A stretch of 32,574 bases of DNA from Actinomycetes bacterium (GTDB lineage: Bacteria; Actinomycetota; Acidimicrobiia; Acidimicrobiales; Ilumatobacteraceae). The stretch is taken from positions 1-32,574 of the forward strand of contig JAIXWJ010000041.1 of NCBI GenBank assembly GCA_027491335.1, written 5' to 3'. Below the pieces are notes generated by a model. That model was not told the origin of the DNA. It searched no databases and saw only the letters and a program-made list of their open reading frames with translations. Positions 13,956 to 20,816 of this stretch are shown piece after piece. The first letter of the stretch is position 1. Every line of letters begins with the position of its first letter. The position numbers and the translations under genes were made by a program.

Positions 13956-16547
13956 ATGACGACGGAATCGATCCGCCGTGTCTCGTTGCGAGTCAACGGC
14001 CAAGACGTCGAGGTGCGCTCGGACCACCCTCATCTTCTCGCCGCGTTGCGCGAGGAGTTGAACGTCACCTCGCCGAAGGATGGCTGCTCACCCTCGGGTC
14101 AGTGCGGCTGTTGCACCGTCATGGTCGATGGCAAACCCATTGTCAGTTGCCAGCAGTCACTCGAGAAGGTCGCGGGCAAGTCGATCGTGACGTTGGAAGG
14201 CGTGGAGCAGGACGAACGCGATCGTTATGCCGAGGCTTTCGCCGCGTGTGGCGGTCTCCAGTGCGGGTTCTGCATCCCCGGAATCATCATGCGCGCCAAG
14301 GGTCAGGTCGACAAGAAGGGTGATCGATTGACCAAGGCCGACATGGCCAAACATCTCGGTGCGAATCTCTGTCGTTGCACCGGCTACGTGAAGGTCCTCG
14401 ATGCCATCGAGGCGGTCGCGCTGAATCGCCCCGTTCTCGCGGTTCAACCCGGCGGCGTCGGCTCGTCGGGAATGAAGTACGAGGCCCGCGATTTGGCGCT
14501 CGGAGACCGCGGATACGTGGACGACATTCGTATCCCCGGAATGTTGCACGCGGCTTTGTGCCTCACCGCGCACGCCCGCGCAGATGTGACCGACATCGAC
14601 ACCACGGCCGCTCTCGCCTCACCGGGAGTCGTGGCCGTGCTCACCGCCGCCGACATACCCGCCGAATTGAAGGTCGGTCTGATTCACAAAGACTGGCCGG
14701 TCATGATTCCGATCGGTGGACGTACCAGCTACGCCGGAGACGTGCTCGCGGTGGTCGTGGCCGAAACTCGCCAACAAGCCCGAGCCGCCACCGAATTGGT
14801 CCGCGTGGGGTACCAACCCCTGCGCCCGATCACCGACCCGGTGGAAGCGGTGCGATCCTCCGAGATCGCGGTGTGGGGAACGAACGACAACGTGTTGAGC
14901 GTGAGTCGTTACAGCCGCGGTGACGTCGAGTCCGCACTGAGCGGATCCGCGCATGTGGTCAGCGAGACGTTCGAGACCCAACGAATCGAACACGCCTTTC
15001 TCGAGCCCGAGAGCACCGTTGCGGTGCCGAACGGCGACGGAGACAACCGGACGCTGCACGTCTACTCGGGAGGCCAAGGAGTCTGGGACGACCGCAACGA
15101 CATCGCCCGGGTGCTCGGAGTGGGGAACGATCGGGTCACCGTCGAGCTCGTCACGAACGGAGGAGCTTTCGGCGGCAAGGAGGACATGAGCAATCAGGCC
15201 CACACCGCTCTGGCCGCATGGTTGCTCGATCGCCCCGTGAAGTGCACTCTGTCGCGCGAGGAGTCGTTCCTCGTGCACGCGAAACGACATCCCATCCGTA
15301 TGGAGTACACCGCGGGTTGCGATGAGGCCGGTCGTTTGACGGCGCTTCGAGTGCGGGCCATTGGCGACAGCGGCGCCTATGCGAGCGTGGGGATGAAAGT
15401 CCTCGAGCGCATGGCCGGTCATGCGAGCGGCCCGTACCAAGTGGACAACATCGACGTCGAGGCCACCGCGGCCCGAACAAACAATCCGGTCTGTGGAGCG
15501 TTCCGAGGCTTCGGAGCGAACCAAGCCCAATTCGCCATGGAGGGTGTGCTCGATCGGTTGGCGGATCGCGTCGGCATCGACGGATGGAGCATTCGCAAGT
15601 TGAACGTCATCCGGCCCGGTCAGGTCTGGGGACCGGGCCAGATCATGGATGATGGCTGCCTCGGCGCCGAGAAATGTCTCGACGAAATCAAGCCCCATTA
15701 CGACGCGGCGCGCGCCGCCGGGCACGCCGTCGGTTTGGGTCTCGGCTTGAAGAACAGTGGTTTGGGGAATGGTTTCAAGGAAGTGAGCGGCGCGGTCGTC
15801 CATTTCCGCGCCGACGGGGTCATCGAGGTCCGCCATGGTTGGACCGAGATGGGCCAGGGCATCAACACCGTGGCGCTCCAGGTGGCGGTGCACGAACTCG
15901 GCATCGACCCCGAGGACGTGCGTGTCATCGTGGACACGACCCGTGAACTCGGCTTCGGCCAGACCACGGGTTCACGTGGGACTCTCATGGGCGCTGGAGC
16001 GGTGAAAGCCGCTTGCGAGGCGGCGCGAGCCGATGGATGCCGGATTGGGGTCGATTACCACGGCGAGTACCGGGTGGATTGGACCCAGAAACTCGGTGAG
16101 GTCGCAAACCCCACAATCCATTCCACGTTCGGTTACGCGTCTCAGTTGGTGTCGATCGACAAGGACTCCGGTGCGATTCTCGAGGTCGTCGCCGCCCACG
16201 ACGTCGGCCGTGCCGTGAATCCGGTCCTGTGCGAGGGTCAGATCGAAGGCAGCGTCCATATGGGACTGGGCTACGCATTGTCCGAGGATTTTCCCTCGGA
16301 CCCCGAAACGGGATTTCCCACCGCCAAGACTCTTCGCTCTTTGGGCATCCTGCGGGCCAAGGACGTACCGCCCATACGGGTGATTCTCGTCGAGTCTCCC
16401 GAACCCAACTCTCCCTACGGAATCAAGGGAGTCGGCGAGATCGGATTGGTCCCCACGGCCGGAGCCGTCGCGGAGGCCCTTCGTCAATACGACGGTGAAT
16501 GGCGCCAGCGTCTCCCGATGCGTCGAACGGACGGAGACGAGGAGTGA
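13956..16547 (+). CDS. Fused [2Fe-2S]/molybdopterin hydroxylase, selenium-dependent xanthine dehydrogenase type
   Basis: An 863-residue fusion. Residues 1-80 form a plant-type ferredoxin domain with cluster ligands Cys44, Cys50, Cys53 and Cys65; residues 85-155 the second [2Fe-2S] domain (CGFCIPG and CRCTGY); the rest is the molybdopterin domain: LGDRGYVDDIRIPGMLHA, TNGGAFGGKEDMS, CGAFRGFGANQAQFAMEG, EMGQGINTVALQ, and the catalytic Glu in IKGVGEIGLVPTAGAV. The domain order and ending LGILRAKDVPPIRVILVESPEPNSPYGIKGVGEIG match the TIGR03311-like Se-dependent xanthine dehydrogenase family. These use a labile selenium at the Mo site, not selenocysteine, and the frame has no internal TGA. No FAD domain is present. 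The ATG lies four bases after the nitrilase stop. The likely reaction is hydroxylation of a purine or other N-heterocycle. Confidence 0.9.
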   Translation: MTTESIRRVSLRVNGQDVEVRSDHPHLLAALREELNVTSPKDGCSPSGQCGCCTVMVDGKPIVSCQQSLEKVAGKSIVTLEGVEQDERDRYAEAFAACGGLQCGFCIPGIIMRAKGQVDKKGDRLTKADMAKHLGANLCRCTGYVKVLDAIEAVALNRPVLAVQPGGVGSSGMKYEARDLALGDRGYVDDIRIPGMLHAALCLTAHARADVTDIDTTAALASPGVVAVLTAADIPAELKVGLIHKDWPVMIPIGGRTSYAGDVLAVVVAETRQQARAATELVRVGYQPLRPITDPVEAVRSSEIAVWGTNDNVLSVSRYSRGDVESALSGSAHVVSETFETQRIEHAFLEPESTVAVPNGDGDNRTLHVYSGGQGVWDDRNDIARVLGVGNDRVTVELVTNGGAFGGKEDMSNQAHTALAAWLLDRPVKCTLSREESFLVHAKRHPIRMEYTAGCDEAGRLTALRVRAIGDSGAYASVGMKVLERMAGHASGPYQVDNIDVEATAARTNNPVCGAFRGFGANQAQFAMEGVLDRLADRVGIDGWSIRKLNVIRPGQVWGPGQIMDDGCLGAEKCLDEIKPHYDAARAAGHAVGLGLGLKNSGLGNGFKEVSGAVVHFRADGVIEVRHGWTEMGQGINTVALQVAVHELGIDPEDVRVIVDTTRELGFGQTTGSRGTLMGAGAVKAACEAARADGCRIGVDYHGEYRVDWTQKLGEVANPTIHSTFGYASQLVSIDKDSGAILEVVAAHDVGRAVNPVLCEGQIEGSVHMGLGYALSEDFPSDPETGFPTAKTLRSLGILRAKDVPPIRVILVESPEPNSPYGIKGVGEIGLVPTAGAVAEALRQYDGEWRQRLPMRRTDGDEE

Positions 16548-17566
16548 CCGCGACAACGCCCGGTTTCGTGTGCGCTCATCACCATCTGTATTCGGCGTTG
16601 GCGCGCGGAATGCCCGCTCCCCCGAAACAACCACACAATTTCCTCGAGATTCTCGAACAAATCTGGTGGCGCCTCGATCTGGCACTCGACGCCGACACGA
16701 TCCATTGGTCCGCCATGCTCGGAGCGGCCGAGGCGCTGATGTCGGGCACGACGGGAATCGTCGATCATCACGAGAGCCCGTCATTCATCGAGGGCTCGCT
16801 CGACATCATCGCCGACGCCTGCGCAACGGTGGGTGTTCGGGTGAACTGTTCGTATGGCATCACCGAACGTCATGGACGAGATGCCGGTGATCGCGGACTG
16901 CGAGAGAACGAAAGATTCCTGCGTGCCGGTGGTCGAGGAATGGTCGGCGTGCATGCGGCCTTCACCTGCTCCGACGACCTACTCGAGCGTGCCGCCGATC
17001 TCGCACGGCGAATGGGCACGGGAGTTCACATTCACGTCGGCGAGGGGCCGGACGATCGTGAAGCGGCCGGACGCATCGAATCTCTGGCCACAGATGACTG
17101 GCTCCTGGTGCACTGCGTTTTCCTCGACCGAGAGGTTCGAGGAACCATCGCGCACAATCCGCGTTCGAACATGAACAACTCGGTGGGATACGCCGCACCG
17201 TCGACCCGGTCGAACACGATCGTTCTCGGAACCGACGGAATCGGGGCCGACATGCTCGAGGAGATGCGATTGGCGTACGTCGCTCTTCGCGCACACGACG
17301 TCACCGAATCACCCGAGACCGCGTGGTCATGGCTGGAGAACGGGTGGAAGTTCATCCCCGAATCCCGCACCGACGTGGTTGAGTGGACCTACGACCACGC
17401 CGACAGTCCCTGGCACGTGGCTTTCACGCCGGGAATTCGCGCCAAGAACGTCACCACGTCCACCGGCGAAAAGCTCCTCGTCGATGGACGTCCGACCAGG
17501 ATCGACATCGATGAGGTTCGGGCGAAGGCCGCCGAGTCGGCGAATCGATTGTTCAGCAAGCTCTAG
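16544..17566 (+). CDS. SsnA-like amidohydrolase with short N-terminus
   Basis: A 340-residue TIM-barrel amidohydrolase resembling SsnA, a putative chlorohydrolase/aminohydrolase that accompanies selenium-dependent Mo hydroxylases. Metal ligands are His12/His14 ([18 protein letters not shown]), the HIHVGEG His, the VHCVFLD His, and Asp in [56 protein letters not shown] is characteristic. Members usually have about 440 residues with an N-terminal beta-strand domain of about 55-60 residues before PGF; here the GTG start (overlapping the upstream stop as GTGA) is only five codons before PGF. No homologous sequence exists in that frame upstream, because it overlaps the 3' end of the hydroxylase gene. 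The protein is either a naturally trimmed form or has lost its N-terminal half of the beta-sandwich. Confidence 0.85.
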   Translation: MTATTPGFVCAHHHLYSALARGMPAPPKQPHNFLEILEQIWWRLDLALDADTIHWSAMLGAAEALMSGTTGIVDHHESPSFIEGSLDIIADACATVGVRVNCSYGITERHGRDAGDRGLRENERFLRAGGRGMVGVHAAFTCSDDLLERAADLARRMGTGVHIHVGEGPDDREAAGRIESLATDDWLLVHCVFLDREVRGTIAHNPRSNMNNSVGYAAPSTRSNTIVLGTDGIGADMLEEMRLAYVALRAHDVTESPETAWSWLENGWKFIPESRTDVVEWTYDHADSPWHVAFTPGIRAKNVTTSTGEKLLVDGRPTRIDIDEVRAKAAESANRLFSKL

Positions 17567-17583
17567 AGAATGGGAGAACACAC

Positions 17584-18603
17584 ATGAACCAGCCGTCATC
17601 ACAGCGAGTTGCCATCTATCTTCAGGACGCTCATCGAATTCGCGAGGGCATGGAATTCGCGAAGTACGCCGAAGAGCGTGGGTTCGAAGCGGTCTGGCAG
17701 GCCGAGAGTCGTCTGGTGCGTGAGGCCACGGTGCCCATGGCCGCGTTCGCCAGCGTCACCGATCACATCAAGGTGGGAAGTGGTGTCGTGGACTGTTGGA
17801 GCCGCAACCCGGCCCGTCTCGCCGCAACCTTCTCCACGCTCGACGATCTCGCTCCCGGTCGAGTGATTCTCGGAATCGGCGCGTGGTGGGATCCTCTCGC
17901 ACAGAAGGTCGGTATCGATCGCAGTCGTCCCTTGAAGGTGATGCGCGAGATCGTCACCGTGGTGCGAGGGCTCCTGAACAACGAGACCGTCACCTACGAC
18001 GGTGATTACGTGCATCTCGACGGCGTCGAACTCGACTACGTGTATCAGGAACGCGCCCCCAAAAACGTGCCGATCTACATCGGTGCCACCGGAATGCAGA
18101 TGATGGAACTCACGGGAGAGATCGCCGACGGTGTGGTCCTCAACTATCTGGTGTCCCCGGGATACAACGATCAGGCCCTCGAAGCCCTCGACAAGGGCGC
18201 GCGCAAGGCCGGGCGTTCCCTCGACGACATCGACCGTCCGCAACTCGTGGTGTGCAGTGTCCACGAGGATCGTCAGACCGCACTGGACATGGCGCGATTG
18301 ATGGTGACCCAGTACCTCGGTCAACAGCCCCACATCATGAAGGCCTCCGGAGTGCCGCAATCACTTTTGGACGAAGTTGGAAACGTTCTCACATGGCCCG
18401 CGACGCACGAGCAAGTGGTGGAGGCCAGCAAACTGGTGCCCGACGAGATCGTGAACATGCTCACGGCCAGTGGCACGCCGGCCGAGGCCCGAGCCAAGGT
18501 GAAGCACTACATCGACCACGGATGCACGTCACCCATCCTCTATCCCTTGGGAGACGTCAAGGCCATGATCGACGCCTTTTCCGGGTGGGACGGCAAGTCC
18601 TGA
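17584..18603 (+). CDS. LLM-class (probably F420-dependent) oxidoreductase
   Basis: A 339-residue luciferase-like TIM-barrel flavin/F420 oxidoreductase. Typical blocks are [83 protein letters not shown], and [33 protein letters not shown], close to the Mer-like (methylene-H4MPT reductase) branch used by F420 enzymes in actinomycetes. FMN-monooxygenase function is the alternative. It lies 17 bases after the SsnA-like gene with GGGAG about eight bases before the ATG, and closes the 11715-18603 operon. The five-base MGEHT mini-frame at 17570-17587 ends in ATGA at this start but has no promoter of its own. In context the enzyme may reduce or oxygenate an intermediate of the same N-heterocycle pathway. 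Confidence 0.88.
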   Translation: MNQPSSQRVAIYLQDAHRIREGMEFAKYAEERGFEAVWQAESRLVREATVPMAAFASVTDHIKVGSGVVDCWSRNPARLAATFSTLDDLAPGRVILGIGAWWDPLAQKVGIDRSRPLKVMREIVTVVRGLLNNETVTYDGDYVHLDGVELDYVYQERAPKNVPIYIGATGMQMMELTGEIADGVVLNYLVSPGYNDQALEALDKGARKAGRSLDDIDRPQLVVCSVHEDRQTALDMARLMVTQYLGQQPHIMKASGVPQSLLDEVGNVLTWPATHEQVVEASKLVPDEIVNMLTASGTPAEARAKVKHYIDHGCTSPILYPLGDVKAMIDAFSGWDGKS

Positions 18604-18611
18604 CGGGACTT
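18595..18611 (+). terminator. Short hairpin at the end of the LLM gene
   Basis: AAGTCC (18595-18600) and GGACTT (18606-18611) form a perfect 6-bp stem with a five-base loop that begins with the TGA stop codon of the operon. There is no U-tract, so its role as terminator for the 11715-18603 operon is tentative. The rest of the gap to the convergent stop at 18631 shows nothing else. Confidence 0.35.
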
Positions 18612-18630
18612 CTCGTCGACGTTGATCTGA

Positions 18631-19392
18631 TCAGCGCGGAACGTAGGTGTCGTCGAAAGCGTCGCCCATCGGCTCGTCCGATGCCGAACCAAGAACTCTC
18701 GAGACCACGGTGACGGCGATCATCACGGGGCCGATAAGAACGATCATCTGAGCCGCGATCGGAACGTCCGGACTCATCACGACACCCGCCACGACCGACC
18801 AGATCCAAACGGTCATCGACATCAGATTCCACGCTCGCCATGAGCGCGCGCGCACCGGATGAGCGAATTCGACGTTGGTCAGGGTGAGAATCGACAGCAG
18901 GATGATCACCACGCTGCTGGACAGCTGCGATCCTCCGAGGATCCACAACGTGGGAATGACCATGTTCCAAGCCGAGGGAAAGCCGCGGAACCAGCCATCG
19001 TCCGACATCTGGTCCGTGCGGCTGAACCACAGCGACGACGTCAGCAGCATCACCGCCACCACCATCATTCCGTAGCGGTCGTGGGGTACCAGCTCGAACT
19101 GCCACAAAAAGGCCGCCGGGACCAGCACGCAGGTGACGAAATCGATCACCAGGTCGAGCACGTAGCCATCGAAACGGGTGGTTGCCTCATCGGGAAGCAA
19201 ACGGCGGGCCAACGGGCCGTCGATGCCATCGATCAGTTGGGCCACGAGCAGCCAAACGATCGCCAGGCGGGCCGACCCATCGAGGACCGCGACCAACGCG
19301 GCCATTCCAACCAGGGCCCCCGATGCCGTGAACGCGTGCAGGGCGAGTGAGAAATCCCGCGAGGATGCTCTCGGGCGACCGTCGGTGGACAC
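18631..19392 (-). CDS. pcs: Phosphatidylcholine synthase-like CDP-alcohol phosphatidyltransferase
   Basis: A 253-residue membrane enzyme. QLIDGIDGPLARR, then FDGYVLDLVIDFVTCVLVPAAFLW, is the CDP-alcohol phosphotransferase motif with the longer AR-x12-G-x3-D-x3-D spacing characteristic of bacterial phosphatidylcholine synthase (Pcs), and DGWFRGFPSAWNMV is the Pcs-type GFPS-WN block. Pcs condenses choline with CDP-diacylglycerol in one step. Seven or eight hydrophobic helices span the length. The start is a GTG at 19392, seven bases after TAGCGT, giving the length expected for Pcs; a longer frame to 19497 would overlap the xanthine dehydrogenase gene. Pcs is unusual in actinomycetes, and the substrate alcohol should be considered tentative. 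It stands alone between the two Mo hydroxylase operons on the opposite strand. Confidence 0.82.
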   Translation of the reverse strand: MSTDGRPRASSRDFSLALHAFTASGALVGMAALVAVLDGSARLAIVWLLVAQLIDGIDGPLARRLLPDEATTRFDGYVLDLVIDFVTCVLVPAAFLWQFELVPHDRYGMMVVAVMLLTSSLWFSRTDQMSDDGWFRGFPSAWNMVIPTLWILGGSQLSSSVVIILLSILTLTNVEFAHPVRARSWRAWNLMSMTVWIWSVVAGVVMSPDVPIAAQMIVLIGPVMIAVTVVSRVLGSASDEPMGDAFDDTYVPR

Positions 19393-19464
19393 GGAACAGA
19401 CGCTACGCCCCGGGATGGTTCCGAAGAGGGACCGTGGGCGCTTGACAATTTGTAAACTCCATCC
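19393..19464. promoter_or_regulatory. Divergent promoters for the Pcs-like gene and the xanthine dehydrogenase operon
   Basis: TAGCGT on the minus strand (19405-19400) lies seven bases before the GTG at 19392. TAAACT on the plus strand (19453-19458) lies six bases before the GTG at 19465. The operator-like block covers the plus-strand -10. Confidence 0.6.
19442..19460 (+). promoter_or_regulatory. Operator-like palindrome, copy 2
   Basis: TTGACAATTTGTAAACTCC. The first 15 bases form a near-perfect palindrome with half-sites TTGACAA and TTGTAAA one base apart (only one base-pair mismatch beyond the centre). It overlaps TAAACT and sits immediately before the GTG start, matching copy 1 at 11663 in 17 of 19 bases. 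It is likely the binding site of a repressor encoded outside this window. Confidence 0.68.
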
Positions 19465-20313
19465 GTGCCCGTTCTTCGTCCCTCTTCCGTGGATCACCTA
19501 CTCGAGTTGCTCGCCGACCACGACGACGCATCGGTCCTGGCCGGGGGTACCGACCTCATGGTCGAGGTCAACCTCCACGGTCGCCGCCCGGGCACCGTGA
19601 TTCCCGTCGGTGGACTCGAGGAGATGCGCGAATGGAACCATCGGCCCCGGTCCAATTCGGTCACCATCGGCGCCGCGCTGCCCTACTCGGACATGGAACG
19701 AGGCCCGTTGGCGGAACTGCTACCGGCCCTCGCACAAGCCGCTCGTACCGTCGGTTCGCCACAGATTCGCGCGGCTGGCACCATCGGGGGAAATCTCGGA
19801 ACCTGTTCACCGGCCGGCGACATTCTGCCCGTGTTGGCCGCCCTCGATGCCACCATTCACGTGTTGCATCGGGACCACTCTCGTGACATTCGATTCGCCG
19901 ACTTCATGACCGGCGTGAAGCGAAACTGTCTGACTCCGGGCGAGGTGGTTCACTCCGTGACTGTTCCTCTCACCCGCGGTTGGCAGGGCTACGCCAAGGT
20001 CGGAACGCGAAACGCGATGGTGATCTCCACGGCATCGGCCTGCTTGGTGCACGATGCCGAAGAGGGTCATGTCGCACTCGCGCTCGGAGCGGTCGCGCCC
20101 ACCATCGTGCGCGCCGTTAAGGCCGAGGCGTGGTTGTCGCGACAGGTCGACCTGCGGGGAACGTTCCGAGTCTCTCCCGAGACGGCTCACGAGTTCGGTC
20201 TTCGAGCGGCGAGCGAAACCAGCCCGATCACCGATCACAGATCCACCGCGGAATACCGCCGTCATGCGGTGTCCGTGCTCGCCCGTCGTCTTCTCGAAAG
20301 GTCCGCGTCATGA
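19465..20313 (+). CDS. Xanthine dehydrogenase-type FAD-binding subunit
   Basis: The 282-residue FAD subunit of a molybdenum hydroxylase (PucC/CoxM type). VLAGGTDLMVEVNLHGRRPGTVIPVGGLEEMREW and SPQIRAAGTIGGNLGTCSPAGDILPVLAALDA are the two FAD-binding blocks, followed by the CODH FAD-binding C-terminal domain (GYAKVGTRNAMVISTASACLV). It passes electrons from the iron-sulfur clusters to NAD+ or another acceptor. The start is GTG at 19465, leaderless. The ATG of the next gene overlaps its TGA (20310-20313). A further role as the FAD partner of the fused hydroxylase at 13956-16547, which lacks one, is possible because both operons appear co-regulated. The pucC name is a family analogy only. Confidence 0.9.
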   Translation: MPVLRPSSVDHLLELLADHDDASVLAGGTDLMVEVNLHGRRPGTVIPVGGLEEMREWNHRPRSNSVTIGAALPYSDMERGPLAELLPALAQAARTVGSPQIRAAGTIGGNLGTCSPAGDILPVLAALDATIHVLHRDHSRDIRFADFMTGVKRNCLTPGEVVHSVTVPLTRGWQGYAKVGTRNAMVISTASACLVHDAEEGHVALALGAVAPTIVRAVKAEAWLSRQVDLRGTFRVSPETAHEFGLRAASETSPITDHRSTAEYRRHAVSVLARRLLERSAS

Positions 20314-20816
20314 GCATTCCGAATGATTCGTTGAACGAGTCCTATTCACTGAACGTGAACGGGACCCTTCGTGAGGTGCGCGACGCATGGTTGGGCGAGA
20401 GTCTGTTGTACGTGCTTCGCGAACGTCTGGGGTTGCCCGGCGCCAAGGGTGCTTGCGAGCAAGGTGAGTGCGGTAGTTGCACGGTGATCATGGACGATCG
20501 CGCCGTGTGTTCCTGCCTCGTAATGGCCGCCTCGGCGACCGAATCGAGAATCCTGACGGTGGAGAGTCTCGGGGAGAACGGTCGTCTCTCCGATGTGCAG
20601 CAAGCATTCCTCGACGCCGGTGGAGTTCAATGTGGTTTCTGCACGCCCGGATTCATCGTGGCCGTTCATCATCTTCTCGATCAGAATTCGGATCCCGACG
20701 ATGAGCAGATCAAGGAAGCACTCTCGGGCAACATCTGCCGCTGCACCGGCTATGGGCGAATTCTCGACGCCGTGAAGGTTGCCGCTCGCGGACGTCGGGA
20801 CGGAGTCGGCTCATGA
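20310..20816 (+). CDS. Xanthine dehydrogenase-type [2Fe-2S] subunit
   Basis: A 168-residue iron-sulfur subunit (PucE/CoxS type). The plant-type cluster ligands are Cys49, Cys54, Cys57 and a Cys at 67 or 69 (GACEQGECGSCTVIMDDRAVCSC); the second cluster is held by VQCGFCTPGFI and NICRCTGYGRI. The protein transfers electrons from the Mo site to FAD in the cytoplasm. Both its start and its stop overlap neighbouring genes as ATGA, so the three subunits are translated in a coupled series, the usual FAD-FeS-Mo order. Cluster motifs are all intact. Confidence 0.93.
   Translation: MSIPNDSLNESYSLNVNGTLREVRDAWLGESLLYVLRERLGLPGAKGACEQGECGSCTVIMDDRAVCSCLVMAASATESRILTVESLGENGRLSDVQQAFLDAGGVQCGFCTPGFIVAVHHLLDQNSDPDDEQIKEALSGNICRCTGYGRILDAVKVAARGRRDGVGS

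Noticed and set aside
13951..13959. Two-codon ATG-TCA-TGA between the nitrilase and the fused hydroxylase
   Set aside because: Too short to judge; the sequence arises simply from overlapping stops and starts.
13956..16547. Selenocysteine (TGA recoding) in the Se-dependent XDH-type enzyme
   Set aside because: No in-frame TGA is present and the selenium of this family is a labile cofactor, not Sec.
17570..17587. Mini-ORF MGEHT ending in ATGA at the second LLM start
   Set aside because: It lies inside the operon 3 bases after the previous stop, with no TANNNT upstream; most likely chance overlap of the ribosome site.
19393..19497. N-terminal extension of the Pcs-like protein to 19497
   Set aside because: It overlaps the divergent promoter and the FAD-subunit gene; the GTG at 19392 with TAGCGT seven bases upstream gives the normal length.
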